A stretch of DNA of 64,000 nucleotides, from positions 2,852,001 through 2,916,000 of the forward strand of contig NZ_CP031467.1 of assembly GCF_003368325.1 (NCBI RefSeq), written 5' to 3'. Under the pieces are notes generated by a model, which had not been told where the DNA came from, did no database searches, and saw only the letters and a program-made list of their open reading frames with translations. Both the position numbers and the translations under genes were made by a program. The DNA is from Paraburkholderia caffeinilytica (lineage in GTDB: Bacteria; Pseudomonadota; Gammaproteobacteria; Burkholderiales; Burkholderiaceae). How positions within the stretch are numbered: position 1 is the first letter of the stretch; each line of letters opens with the position of its first letter. Positions 35,820-45,004 of this stretch are shown here, piece after piece.

Positions 35820-36883
35820 GTCGTTCTCCCGGTCGCAAGCTGTGTGAACAGATTGCGCCACACTTCATCGCTGGTCTTTAGAAGGATGTCCTTGGCGCGA
35901 TTCGAATAAGTTTCGCGCGACCGCCCGGCCTTGTCCCCGGTGCCATCGATCAATTGCGCGAGCAACGTTGCCCATGCGTCGGCGGGCGCGTCAGCCGGCA
36001 ATATGCTTTCGGCGAGACATAACTCCTCGGCTGCGGTGCCCGCGCGCACAAGCACGGGCTTCCCATAGTGCATCGCTTCCAGTACCGGCACGCAAAAACC
36101 CTCGTGGCGACTGGTCACTAACAAAGCGGCCGATCGTTCGAAGCAGTCAAGCAGGTCGCTGTCATCCAGCGTGCCCTTGAAATCGACATGGTCGAGTACG
36201 CCGAGTCCGCGAGCATAGTTAATCAGGTATTTCGAGTAGTCGTAGTTCGGCATGCTGCCTACAACCGACAACGTCGAATGCACACCCAGGTTGCGCAACT
36301 TGTGCAGAATCTCGATGCCGTCTTCGATCCGCTTGTGTGGAACGACGCGCCCCACCATCAGCAGTTCGGCGTTCGCGTGCGGTACGCTGTGCGAGGCCGG
36401 ATTGCGGCTGAATACGGGCATGTCGGAGAAGACGGGCGGGACGGCTTCAATCGATGCATGCCCGGCCGCGCTTTCAAGCGCCTGCGCGGAAAAACGCGAA
36501 TTCGCAACGAGTAAATCGAAGGCCCCAAGGGCGGGCAACTGGGCGAGTGCGTCCTGACATAATTGAGCGGTACGCGGCTCGAAAGCACGCAGCAGTTCCG
36601 GATCCGTTACGCCATGGAAATAGCCGATCTTCTTGCACTTCAACTGCGTTATCTGATCCAGGCGCGGGTCGAAAATCGAATAGCTGAGGAAAAGGATATC
36701 GTCGGGCTGAACGGCGGAATATAGCTCGCTGAGCGCGTGCACTTTCTCGTTAGCGGCATCATGGTTCTGTGCGTACAGTTCCGCTGCGAAGCCAAGCCGC
36801 CTCGCAGCTCGCGCCACGCCGAGGCAATGGTTGCCTACAGCGTCGCCGCTGAAGATGTCAGGCGCGCATATCAGCACTCTCAT
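35816..36883 (-). CDS. Glycosyltransferase family 4 protein
   Basis: 355-residue GT-B enzyme. LMVGRVVPHKRIEDGIEIL near residue 180 and the E-x7-E element in SRHEGFCVPVLEAMHYGKPVLV near 265 are clear group 1 glycosyltransferase marks. ICAPDIFSGDAVGNHCLGVARAARRLG forms the N-terminal acceptor region. The ATG overlaps the stop of the repeat-bearing glycosyltransferase (ATGA), and its own stop overlaps the next gene. Confidence 0.88.
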   Translation of the reverse strand: MRVLICAPDIFSGDAVGNHCLGVARAARRLGFAAELYAQNHDAANEKVHALSELYSAVQPDDILFLSYSIFDPRLDQITQLKCKKIGYFHGVTDPELLRAFEPRTAQLCQDALAQLPALGAFDLLVANSRFSAQALESAAGHASIEAVPPVFSDMPVFSRNPASHSVPHANAELLMVGRVVPHKRIEDGIEILHKLRNLGVHSTLSVVGSMPNYDYSKYLINYARGLGVLDHVDFKGTLDDSDLLDCFERSAALLVTSRHEGFCVPVLEAMHYGKPVLVRAGTAAEELCLAESILPADAPADAWATLLAQLIDGTGDKAGRSRETYSNRAKDILLKTSDEVWRNLFTQLATGRTT

Positions 36884-39222
36884 TGAGACACCGCTCCCGC
36901 TTTGATTTGCGCCAGTCTGTCTGCGTATGCGCGAGCGACCGCCTCGATCGAGTAGTCGCGCAGAATGCGTGCCTGGCCGGCCTTGGCAACGCGTTTCCGG
37001 CGATCCTTGTCTTCAAAGACCGTGCGGATCTGTTCCGCCGCGGTCGAGACGTCGGGATCGCACCAGTACTGGCCTTCATGAAACAGATAGTCGCCGGCAC
37101 GCAAGGGGACGAGTTCTCCGTCGACGAGAAAGGACGTCTCCTCGTCGCAGAAATCCACATTTCCCGAGAAGTTGGTTACCACGACAGGCTGTCCCAGCAG
37201 CATGGCTTCAGCAATCACGCGCCCGAACCCTTCGCTACGATGGAGCGAGATATAAGCGTCGCAGGCGGCCATGAGATCGATCGTATCCTGACGGCTCAGT
37301 CGCTCCGAGACGATACGGATTCGAGGGTCCTGTGCCGCGAGTTCGCACACCGCGCGCCATGTCGGATCGCTGTCTCGCACATTCATCGCTTTGACGATCA
37401 GGCTAACGCCGGAGATCTGGGCGCTAAACGCTTTCTGAAACGCATGGATACCGGCGATGGGATTTTTCCGCGTCAGCCACGAGTTGCCGTCGAACATCAG
37501 GTAGAACAGGAACTCGTTCGACGGCAAGCCGAAGCGGCTGCGGTCGGGATGTACCGGCGCAGGGATGCTCACGGCCATCGGAACGTGATGGACAGCCGTT
37601 TCCCCTTGTCTCGCGAATGCCGATTGTACGAACCTGCTCTGCGCCCAGATTTCGTCGACGAGCCGATGCAGCTTGCCGAACGCGTTCGGCCACTGCGGCA
37701 ATTCCCACGGCCATGCGCCGATTTTGTACGTGTCGGCTTCAATGAGCTTGCGTCCGCCCTCGAGCGCAAGTCGCAGCATTTCGGGCGGCGGCAGGCAAAA
37801 GACGCTCAACCCGTACTTGAGGTTGACGCTCAGCAGGTCGTCGACGGAGTTGTCGAGTTTCGCCGGGCCCGCCATGGGCGCAGTGATTAGCGCACGTGGG
37901 ATAGCGGAGAGCCCAAGGGCTTTCGCCGCCATTCTGGCGTCTTCGCCGAGTCCGAGCACGCCCTGCGGAAATCCGACAATGTTGACGCCGAACGGTCGGG
38001 TGCGCCATGCGCGCTCGACCGACATAACGTATTGATTGTCGCTGCCATCAGGTTGCGTGCCTGCCGTCGTAACGGAGATCGAACCCAGCGTTGGATATTC
38101 GTTTCTGCCGTGGTTTTGCCACCAGGTTACCAGCGCGGTTTTTCCAGCTTGCGTGCTTGTGTCGAAGGCCGCCGTCAGGTCGGCACGGTCCCCTCGGATC
38201 GATTCAAGGAATCGCGGCACGGCAGCAGCGCCGACTCCGGGGGCGGGCTCCGATGCCAGCAAGGTCGGCAGGAGGCTGTTTGGCGACCATTGGATAACCG
38301 GGTAGGCGAACTGTCCCGCGCTATCCCACCAGGCCAGTGCGCCCAGGCGTCCAGTCAACGTATTCAGATCGAACGCCTGCCGCAAATCGGCCCGTTCGCG
38401 ACACATCAGATTCAGGAAACGGGGCAGCGGGATTCCCGTGGCATTGTCTGGGTCCTCCAGCGCGAGGAGCCGTTCAGGCACGCCTGACAGTATCCATCTG
38501 ATGCTCGGGTATTGGTCCTTTCTATGCTCGCGCCACCAGCCCAGAAATGCGATTCGACCGGCGAACGTGTCGAGGTCGTAAGCTTGCCGCAAATCGGCTC
38601 GCTCGTTTCTGATGAGGTGCAGCAGACGCGGGCACGGCACTTCGTCGACACTGCCGCCTTCGGGTGTGTCGAGAAGCGCGTGAAACATCTCGGCGGGGGA
38701 CCAGGCGATCCTCGGGTATTCGACTTGACCGCGCTCTTGCCACCAGCTCACGCAACCCAACCGGCCGGCAACGGTGCTCAGGTCGAAAACCTGTTTCAAA
38801 TCGACCCGGCTTTCGACGATGGCCGAAAGGAAAGCAGGCAGGTCGAAACCGGTCGGGCCGTCGATCTGGCCTGGATCGAGCAAAGTCGCGGTCAGATTCT
38901 TTCCGTCCAGAATGCTCGGTGCCGTGCTCTTCAGCCAATATGCGATGCCTCGCGGGTGTTCCGAGATCAGCGTTGCGTTATCGAGTTGCTCGACATACGC
39001 CAAATCCTGCGGTCTGGGTTGCCAATCGAAGTCTGGGTAATCCGTACGCGCAACCGATTCCCACCACAAATACAGGGCGATTCGGTCGGCGAGGGTTTTG
39101 CAGGAAAACTCAGCAAGGTCCCCACGAAACTTGAGCAGGAAGTAAACGGCGCTGGGCAACGCGAACCGTTCGCCTTCGGACGGGTGTCGTGCCTGGTCGA
39201 GCCACTCGGTTATTTTTGTCAT
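36880..39222 (-). CDS. Glycosyltransferase with five N-terminal tandem repeats
   Basis: 780 residues. The C-terminal half (about 405-780) is a GT4 enzyme: FGVNIVGFPQGVLGLGEDARM near 412, LMFDGNSWLTRKNPIAGIHAF in the middle, and HRSEGFGRVIAEAMLLGQPVVV near 665 as the E-x7-E donor site. The N-terminal 380 residues hold five repeats centred near 20-67, 127-174, 197-243, 266-312 and 335-378. Each follows PxFL...RxDLxxxFDLxTxxGRxxxxxWW....YPxIxW. The last four recur every 69-70 residues. I do not recognise this repeat domain; it may bind glycan or act as a scaffold. It starts 4 bp after the GT2 gene. Confidence 0.85.
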   Translation of the reverse strand: MTKITEWLDQARHPSEGERFALPSAVYFLLKFRGDLAEFSCKTLADRIALYLWWESVARTDYPDFDWQPRPQDLAYVEQLDNATLISEHPRGIAYWLKSTAPSILDGKNLTATLLDPGQIDGPTGFDLPAFLSAIVESRVDLKQVFDLSTVAGRLGCVSWWQERGQVEYPRIAWSPAEMFHALLDTPEGGSVDEVPCPRLLHLIRNERADLRQAYDLDTFAGRIAFLGWWREHRKDQYPSIRWILSGVPERLLALEDPDNATGIPLPRFLNLMCRERADLRQAFDLNTLTGRLGALAWWDSAGQFAYPVIQWSPNSLLPTLLASEPAPGVGAAAVPRFLESIRGDRADLTAAFDTSTQAGKTALVTWWQNHGRNEYPTLGSISVTTAGTQPDGSDNQYVMSVERAWRTRPFGVNIVGFPQGVLGLGEDARMAAKALGLSAIPRALITAPMAGPAKLDNSVDDLLSVNLKYGLSVFCLPPPEMLRLALEGGRKLIEADTYKIGAWPWELPQWPNAFGKLHRLVDEIWAQSRFVQSAFARQGETAVHHVPMAVSIPAPVHPDRSRFGLPSNEFLFYLMFDGNSWLTRKNPIAGIHAFQKAFSAQISGVSLIVKAMNVRDSDPTWRAVCELAAQDPRIRIVSERLSRQDTIDLMAACDAYISLHRSEGFGRVIAEAMLLGQPVVVTNFSGNVDFCDEETSFLVDGELVPLRAGDYLFHEGQYWCDPDVSTAAEQIRTVFEDKDRRKRVAKAGQARILRDYSIEAVARAYADRLAQIKAGAVSQ

Positions 39223-39226
39223 TTGT

Positions 39227-41401
39227 TTACTGAATCAGATCGGCAACTCGGGGCGGCCACGCGAAGGAGAAGTCCTCGTGTTCCAACGTCAGGTTCGGCG
39301 AGTAGCACGGGTCATTCAACAGGAAATCGCCCCAGCGCTTCTGCACGTACGCGACTTCCCGATTGAATCGGGCGATCTTCTCCGGGTTGTCTTCGTATCC
39401 GCGAGTCGCCGACTCGTGGTGATACAACTCGGCATAAGGGGTCCACACATTGCGATACCCCTCTTTGCGAACGCGCAAGCAGAAGTCGACGTCGTTGAAT
39501 GCGACCTGCAACTGTTCGTCGAGTCCGCCGACCTGCTTGAAAATCGATTGCCGCACCACGAGGCAGGCAGCGGTCACGGCGCACATCGAACTGCGCAGCA
39601 GTGTTCTCGAAAAGTAGCCCGGCTGAGGCTTGGCGCTATGTTTGTGCGAGTGACCGGCAACGCCTCCGACGCCGATAATGACGCCGGCATGCTGCAGCGT
39701 GTCGTTCGGATAGAGCAGCTTCGCGCCGACACAGCCTACGCCCGGTTGCAGCGCGAGCGACACCATTTCGCTCAGCCATTCCGGCGTGATGACTTCGATA
39801 TCGTTGTTCATCAGACAGACGAAATCGGCCGTACTCGCAAGCCCTACGCGATTGTTCAGTGCCGAGTAGTTGAACGGCGCATCGTCGCGCTTCACGGTCA
39901 CGACGCCATCTGCCTGCAAGCGGGCAAAGAGTTCGTGCGTTGCGGGCTCGACCGAACCGTTGTCGATGATCGTGATGCGGAAGTTCTGGTAGGTGGTCTT
40001 TTCCCGAATCGATGCCACACATTGCTCGACCAGACGAGCCGCGTCGCGCGTCGGAATGATGATTTCGACCGACGGTTGTGCGTCCGGGAGTTCGTAGCAC
40101 ACCTTGTTGTAGGCGCTGGCCCCGGGCGCCGTTTCGACATGGCCCTTTATGCCTTTTCTCTGCAAGTGCTCGTCAATTGCACGCAACGCTGCGATTTGTG
40201 CATACGGCTTGGCTTCATGCGTGGCTGCGGTGCTTTGCGGATGTACGCGCCAGTGATAGAGCACGCGCGGAATGTGATGAATCGCGCCTTCGCCGCAGTA
40301 GTCGAGGAATCGCAGCGCCAGATCGTAATCTTGAGAGCCGTTGAACTCGTCGCGGAATCCGCCGATTTCCCGCATGACCGAAGCACGGTACACGCCGAAG
40401 TGCGTGATCATGTTCTGGCTCATGAACAGGTCGTAGTTGAACGCCGGCTTGAAATACGGTTCGGAACGTACGCCGTCCACCGAAATCTTGTCTTCGTCCG
40501 AGTAGATCAACGCGGCGTCGGGGTGTTCATGAAGTGCCTCGGCGACACAATACAGCGCGAGGGGGTGGAGTTCGTCGTCGTGATCCAGAAGGCCGACGAA
40601 ATCGCCTGAAACCAGTTCGAGCGCGCTGTTGCTCGCGGCACTAATGCGGCCGTTCGTGGTGCGGTAGGTCACCTTGATGCGAGGATCTTTGCGGGCGTAC
40701 TCCGTCAGCGTTTTTCGAACGCCGGGGTCGGAGGAGTTGTCGTCCGCGATGCAAAGCTCCCAATGGTCGTACACCTGGTTGATGACCGAATCGATTGCTT
40801 TGCGAAGCCAGCGTTCCGGCGTGTTGTAGGTCGGCATCAGCACGCTGAACAGCGGCTTGTCTTTCCAGCCCGACGCACGCTTGCGCAGCGCGGTATAAAC
40901 CGAGCGCTGCGGCTCGTGCGACTTGATCCATTTCGGATAGTCGCGACGGCCGTCGGCCACAGGCGCCGGTGCGTTCGTGGCCGTGCCGGGTTGTGCAGCG
41001 AGCATGCGGCGCGGCCGATGAAGAACGAACGGCACCTCGCGTGCCAGAAGCTCGATGTTGAAATTGCTGATGGAGAAGAGCCCCGGCTGCGCGATCGGAT
41101 CCAGGCGCAACGTGTTCGTCGTGAAGGGCAGAAGCAGATCTTGCTTGACCGTGCCATCCGAACCGACGGTCATGTAGACAGCCGTTGCTTCGGACATGCC
41201 ATGGCCTGCATCGTAGTAAAGCACGCAAGGCGACGCGGGCAACTTGTCGGTCTGCAACTGAAAGGAGATTCGGACATGTCGGCCCACCATCTTCTTCCAG
41301 CCTTTGATCCAGAACTGCGGATCGTTGTTGACCGCTAGCCACGGAAAGGCCGTGCTCGACGTTTTTTCAACGTTCTTCAAAGGACGCAACTGAAATTTCA
41401 T
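39227..41401 (-). CDS. Large glycosyltransferase with two GT2 domains
   Basis: 724 residues. An N-terminal region of about 190 residues precedes two GT-A domains. The first starts near 192 (FSVLMPTYNTPERWLRKAIDSV, with LLDHDDE as DXD near 275). The second starts near 445 (VEIIIPTRDAARLVEQCVASI, with LMNNDIEV near 535 and NDVDFCLRVRKEGYRNVW near 640). Such two-domain enzymes can build an alternating linkage or a disaccharide repeat, as in rhamnan synthesis. No membrane spans are seen. It lies between two GT4 genes with 4-bp spacings. Confidence 0.88.
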   Translation of the reverse strand: MKFQLRPLKNVEKTSSTAFPWLAVNNDPQFWIKGWKKMVGRHVRISFQLQTDKLPASPCVLYYDAGHGMSEATAVYMTVGSDGTVKQDLLLPFTTNTLRLDPIAQPGLFSISNFNIELLAREVPFVLHRPRRMLAAQPGTATNAPAPVADGRRDYPKWIKSHEPQRSVYTALRKRASGWKDKPLFSVLMPTYNTPERWLRKAIDSVINQVYDHWELCIADDNSSDPGVRKTLTEYARKDPRIKVTYRTTNGRISAASNSALELVSGDFVGLLDHDDELHPLALYCVAEALHEHPDAALIYSDEDKISVDGVRSEPYFKPAFNYDLFMSQNMITHFGVYRASVMREIGGFRDEFNGSQDYDLALRFLDYCGEGAIHHIPRVLYHWRVHPQSTAATHEAKPYAQIAALRAIDEHLQRKGIKGHVETAPGASAYNKVCYELPDAQPSVEIIIPTRDAARLVEQCVASIREKTTYQNFRITIIDNGSVEPATHELFARLQADGVVTVKRDDAPFNYSALNNRVGLASTADFVCLMNNDIEVITPEWLSEMVSLALQPGVGCVGAKLLYPNDTLQHAGVIIGVGGVAGHSHKHSAKPQPGYFSRTLLRSSMCAVTAACLVVRQSIFKQVGGLDEQLQVAFNDVDFCLRVRKEGYRNVWTPYAELYHHESATRGYEDNPEKIARFNREVAYVQKRWGDFLLNDPCYSPNLTLEHEDFSFAWPPRVADLIQ

Positions 41402-41405
41402 ATTC

Positions 41406-42383
41406 TCACACCAGGGAGCGGTAAGTCGTTTCTAATTGAGTGAGCACCGTTTGCCAGTTCAGGTGTCGACGGTGAGCCTCGGCGGTGTGCATCGTGCGCG
41501 AACCTGGCGGTTTGGCTGCCCGGCGTATCGCGTCCGCAATGCTGTCGACGTTTGAGGGATCCAGATATTCCACTTCGTTGCCGAAGTATTCGCGTGTCGA
41601 CCCCACCTCGGTCACCGCGGCGGGGCATCCCGCAGCATGAGCCTCAAGCGCCGCGAGCCCAGGTGTCTCCAAGGTGCTCGGCAAAGCGAACACTTCGCAT
41701 GCCGCGTAAGCGGAGCGCAGCACCGGCGAATCATGCGCCAATGTGCCGGCGTAAATAACCTGGTCGCCGCCTTCCGCGAAGCACGCCTTCGCATATTCCG
41801 GATCGCGCTGGTGGCCGATCAGAACGAGCTTGAGTTCGGGGAACGATTTCATCGCCTTGACCAGCGCCAACTGGTTTTTGCGTGGCTCGATGTTGCCCAC
41901 GTTCAGCACGAAGCGATCGTGAATCTTGAATTCGCTGCGAAACAGTTCGGGCGCGACCGGCTCGTAAAAACTATCCTCGACGCCGTTCAGAACCGTGACG
42001 AATTTTTCCCGTGGAAGGCCAAAGATCCGCGCGAGCGTCTCGCATTCGATGTCGGAGTTCGCCACCACCCGGTCCGCTAACGAAAACTGGTGATGGATCT
42101 CGCCGATCGGATAGAGATGCTTGGTCTCCTCCGTCACCCATAGACTGGACGAGACCACCAGGGGCAAGCCCAACTGCTTCACGAAGTTGCAGAAATGGAC
42201 CGAGCCGCCGACGCATGAGAAGAAGTGAACCACGTCATGGTCGAGGAACCGTGGGTTCCATGGATCGAACAGCGTGACGTCCACGCCATGCGCGGGCAGA
42301 TGCTTACGATATGCAAGCAACTGTATTTCTCCGCCTCCGGGGGTATGGAAGGCCATTGGGTACGTGGCGAACAGCACTTTCAT
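41406..42383 (-). CDS. Glycosyltransferase family 4 protein, first gene of minus-strand operon
   Basis: 325 residues. FATYPMAFHTPGGGEIQLLAYRKHL has the GGGE acceptor loop, NVGNIEPRKNQLALVKAMK is near 165, and the E-x7-E element appears as PSTLETPGLAALEAHAAGCPAAVTEVGS near 235. It is the promoter-proximal gene of the eight-gene operon that runs down to 32293. No strong ribosome site precedes the ATG at 42383. Confidence 0.87.
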   Translation of the reverse strand: MKVLFATYPMAFHTPGGGEIQLLAYRKHLPAHGVDVTLFDPWNPRFLDHDVVHFFSCVGGSVHFCNFVKQLGLPLVVSSSLWVTEETKHLYPIGEIHHQFSLADRVVANSDIECETLARIFGLPREKFVTVLNGVEDSFYEPVAPELFRSEFKIHDRFVLNVGNIEPRKNQLALVKAMKSFPELKLVLIGHQRDPEYAKACFAEGGDQVIYAGTLAHDSPVLRSAYAACEVFALPSTLETPGLAALEAHAAGCPAAVTEVGSTREYFGNEVEYLDPSNVDSIADAIRRAAKPPGSRTMHTAEAHRRHLNWQTVLTQLETTYRSLV

Positions 42384-43000
42384 AGATGGGACTCTATCTG
42401 CTCAAACTTTTATTCAGATCGACAATTCGTGCCGGCGCACAGGTGCGCATAGGTATGCACGATGCGCTCGCGATCATGCGGCGCGGAACGGCGATCCGTA
42501 AGATGCGTGATGACGATCCGGCTGGCACGCCGCGGGACGTACGCGCTGCGGCGCGGCACTCAGCCTGGTGGTAACAGTGGTAACCAAGTGTCGACTCACC
42601 GGGGCGCTGGTCGTTGCGCCTCCACGTCGCTCTGGGGCGAAGCTGATTGTGCTGTCGTCGAGCACGTCGGACCGAAACTGCGAATTCCACATGCGCGAAT
42701 ATGTTTGAGATGTTAAGAAGTGTTCGAACTGGCGTCTGAGCGGCCCGTCCGTTTTATTATCACGCCCCGAGACTGCCGCCGTGCTTTCAGCCTGTTAGCT
42801 ACTGACGTATTTTAGCGCCTAACGCTTACGATAATCGGGTTGACGCGGGAGCCGCCCGCATACAATACGCTTCCCAAACAGACTCCCATAGAAGCATCGC
42901 CGATGCCAGATTGTATCGTGTCTCATCAGCTCGTCCCTCCGTTTGTAGACTGGGTAATCCGTGCCGCAATGCGGTCACGTCGCCGATTGGACGCTGCCCG
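42384..43000. other. 617-bp divergent intergenic region
   Basis: No credible gene is present; short frames lack ribosome sites and family resemblance. It should carry the promoters of the minus-strand glycosyltransferase operon and of the plus-strand wbiG-H-I-type operon. A plus-strand candidate is annotated at 42840-42866. For the minus strand, GATAAT occurs at 42761-42756 but without a good -35. Confidence 0.55.
42840..42866 (+). promoter_or_regulatory. Candidate promoter of the 43001-46906 operon
   Basis: TTGACG at 42840-42845 and TACAAT at 42861-42866 each match the sigma-70 consensus at five of six positions. The spacer is 15 bp, shorter than optimal. The predicted leader before the ATG at 43001 is about 130 nt. 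Confidence 0.4.
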
Positions 43001-43960
43001 ATGACCCAACGCGTGCTGATTACCGGCGCCAACGGTTTCGTCGGCCGTGCGGCATCCCGAGCATTGCTGCAGCGCGGCGACACGGTCACCGGTCTGGTAC
43101 GCCGTCCGCAAACCACCGTCGAAGGCGTCCGCGAATGGCTCTTCGACGCGAACGACTTCGACGGCATCGACGAACGCTGGCCGTTGGCAACGCGCTGCGA
43201 CGCGGTTATCCACCTCGCGGCGCGCGTCCACATGAAGCGCGAAACGACGGCCGATCCGCTTGCCGTCTATCGCGGCACCAACGTCACGGGCGCATTGCGC
43301 GTGGCCGCTGCTGCCCGCCGTGCGGGCGCGCGCCGCTTCGTTTTTGTGAGCAGCATCAAGGCGGTCGGCGAAAGCAGCGCAGGCCGCCCGATTACCGAGG
43401 CAGCTGAACCCGCGCCCACCGATCCGTACGGCATTTCCAAGCTCGAAGCCGAGCGCGCGTTGATCGACTACGGCCGTGAATCGGGCCTCGAAATCGTGAT
43501 CGTGCGCCCGCCGCTGGTCTACGGCCCCGGCGTGCGCGCCAACTTCCTGCAATTGATGAGCGCCATTGCGAACGGCATCCCGCTGCCGCTCGGTTCGATC
43601 GCAGCCCGTCGCAGCCTCGTGTTCGTCGACAATCTGGCCGACGCGCTCGTGCACTGCACAACCGACCCGCGCGCCGCTGGCGAGACCTTCCACGTCACGG
43701 ACGGCCGCGATCTCAGCGTCTCGGAGCTTGCCCGGGCGCTCGCCACGCAGCTACACGCGCCGGCGCGCCTCGTACCGGTTCCTGTCGGTTTTCTGAGCCT
43801 TGCCGGCCGCCTGACCGGCCGCTCGGCCCAGGTCGACCGGCTGATCGGCGAACTGCGGCTCGACAGTTCTCACATCCGCGAGCGCCTCGGCTGGTACCCG
43901 CCTTATACCGTCGAACATGGCCTGCTGGAAACAGCCGCCTGGTATCGCTCCACGCACTAA
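43001..43960 (+). CDS. NAD-dependent epimerase/reductase of HexNAc pathway (WbiG-like)
   Basis: 319-residue extended SDR. TGANGFVGRAASRALLQRGD is at the N-terminus, FVSSIKAVGESS near 110, and the catalytic YGISK near 138. It resembles the epimerases (wbiG/wbpV type) that reduce or epimerise 4-keto-6-deoxy-HexNAc nucleotides made by WbpM. Followed after 10 bp by the initiating transferase and then wbpM, so it probably provides the first sugar (for example QuiNAc or FucNAc). The ATG at 43001 is chosen because the upstream residues do not fit the family. Confidence 0.8.
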   Translation: MTQRVLITGANGFVGRAASRALLQRGDTVTGLVRRPQTTVEGVREWLFDANDFDGIDERWPLATRCDAVIHLAARVHMKRETTADPLAVYRGTNVTGALRVAAAARRAGARRFVFVSSIKAVGESSAGRPITEAAEPAPTDPYGISKLEAERALIDYGRESGLEIVIVRPPLVYGPGVRANFLQLMSAIANGIPLPLGSIAARRSLVFVDNLADALVHCTTDPRAAGETFHVTDGRDLSVSELARALATQLHAPARLVPVPVGFLSLAGRLTGRSAQVDRLIGELRLDSSHIRERLGWYPPYTVEHGLLETAAWYRSTH

Positions 43961-43970
43961 GCCGACCTCA

Positions 43971-44993
43971 ATGCCGATCGCTTCGCTCCTTACCGCCTCT
44001 TTCGTGCACCTGCTCCTTTGGGGCGTATTGGCGCTGTGCGCATGCGCGGGGATCCTCTGGTTTCTGCTCCGGACCGGCCTTGCCTGGCGCCTTGCCACCG
44101 ACATCCCCAACGACCGCTCGCTGCACACGCGCCCAACGCCGCGCGTAGGGGGCTGGGGCATCGTGCCGGTGGCCGTGGTCCTGATCTGGCTCGCCGCGCC
44201 GGCGCTATGGCTGCCCGCGCTGTTGGCCGCGCTGCTGGCCGCGTTGTCGCAAATCGACGACCGCCGCGGGTTGCCCGCCCGAGTCCGGTTCGGCGGCCAC
44301 GCGGCGGCCGTGATTGCGCTGATCGTCGTCTATCCGGCCCTTGCGCCTTGGTGGGCCTTGGCCGCGCTGGCGTTCTTACTCATCTGGCTGGTCAATTTGT
44401 ACAATTTCATGGACGGTTCGGACGGCCTTGCCGGTGGCATGGCCCTGTTCGGCTTTGGCGGCTATGCGATCGCCGCGTCCGTGTCGACCCATCCGGACCC
44501 CGCGCTCGCGTTGGCCTGTCTGGTCGTGGCGGGAGCGGCAGCGGGCTTTTTGCTGTTCAATTTTCACCCCGCACGGATCTTTCTCGGCGACGCGGGTTCG
44601 ATCCCCCTGGGCTTTCTGGCCGGTGCTCTCGGCTATTGGGGCTGGCGCGAAAACGTGTGGCCGATCTGGTTCCCAGCGGTAAGTTTTTCCCCCTTTATTG
44701 GCGACGCCTCGGTTACGCTGCTTAAACGGCTGCTCCGTGGCGAAAAATTTTGGCAGGCGCACCGTGAACACTACTATCAAAGATTGGTGCAGGGCGGTTT
44801 CGGGCATGCATCGACAGCCCGAGTTTGGTATTTCTTCATGGTCGCGGGCATAATGCTTGCTTTGTGGGCACTGCGTATTGCTGTGGTTTATCAATGGCTT
44901 GCCGTCGTCGCATGGGCTGTTGTGCTCGTGCTCGCCGGGCTTTGCATTGATCGCTACTGGCGGCGCCATGTGATCCGTTCCGGGCAATCCTGA
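43971..44993 (+). CDS. Undecaprenyl-phosphate sugar-1-phosphate transferase (WbpL/WbiH-like)
   Basis: 340-residue polytopic membrane protein of glycosyltransferase family 4 (MraY/WecA superfamily). Signatures are PNDRSLHTRPTPRVGGWG near residue 45, NFMDGSDGLAGG near 144, FLGDAGSIPLGF near 202 and the cytoplasmic QAHREHYYQRL near 262. The HREHYYQRL form is typical of WbpL-type enzymes that use UDP-QuiNAc or UDP-FucNAc rather than UDP-GlcNAc. It starts the chain on the lipid carrier. The ATG at 43971 is preferred over an internal start in the upstream gene. Confidence 0.88.
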   Translation: MPIASLLTASFVHLLLWGVLALCACAGILWFLLRTGLAWRLATDIPNDRSLHTRPTPRVGGWGIVPVAVVLIWLAAPALWLPALLAALLAALSQIDDRRGLPARVRFGGHAAAVIALIVVYPALAPWWALAALAFLLIWLVNLYNFMDGSDGLAGGMALFGFGGYAIAASVSTHPDPALALACLVVAGAAAGFLLFNFHPARIFLGDAGSIPLGFLAGALGYWGWRENVWPIWFPAVSFSPFIGDASVTLLKRLLRGEKFWQAHREHYYQRLVQGGFGHASTARVWYFFMVAGIMLALWALRIAVVYQWLAVVAWAVVLVLAGLCIDRYWRRHVIRSGQS

Positions 44994-45004
44994 GGTTCTG
45001 CGCA

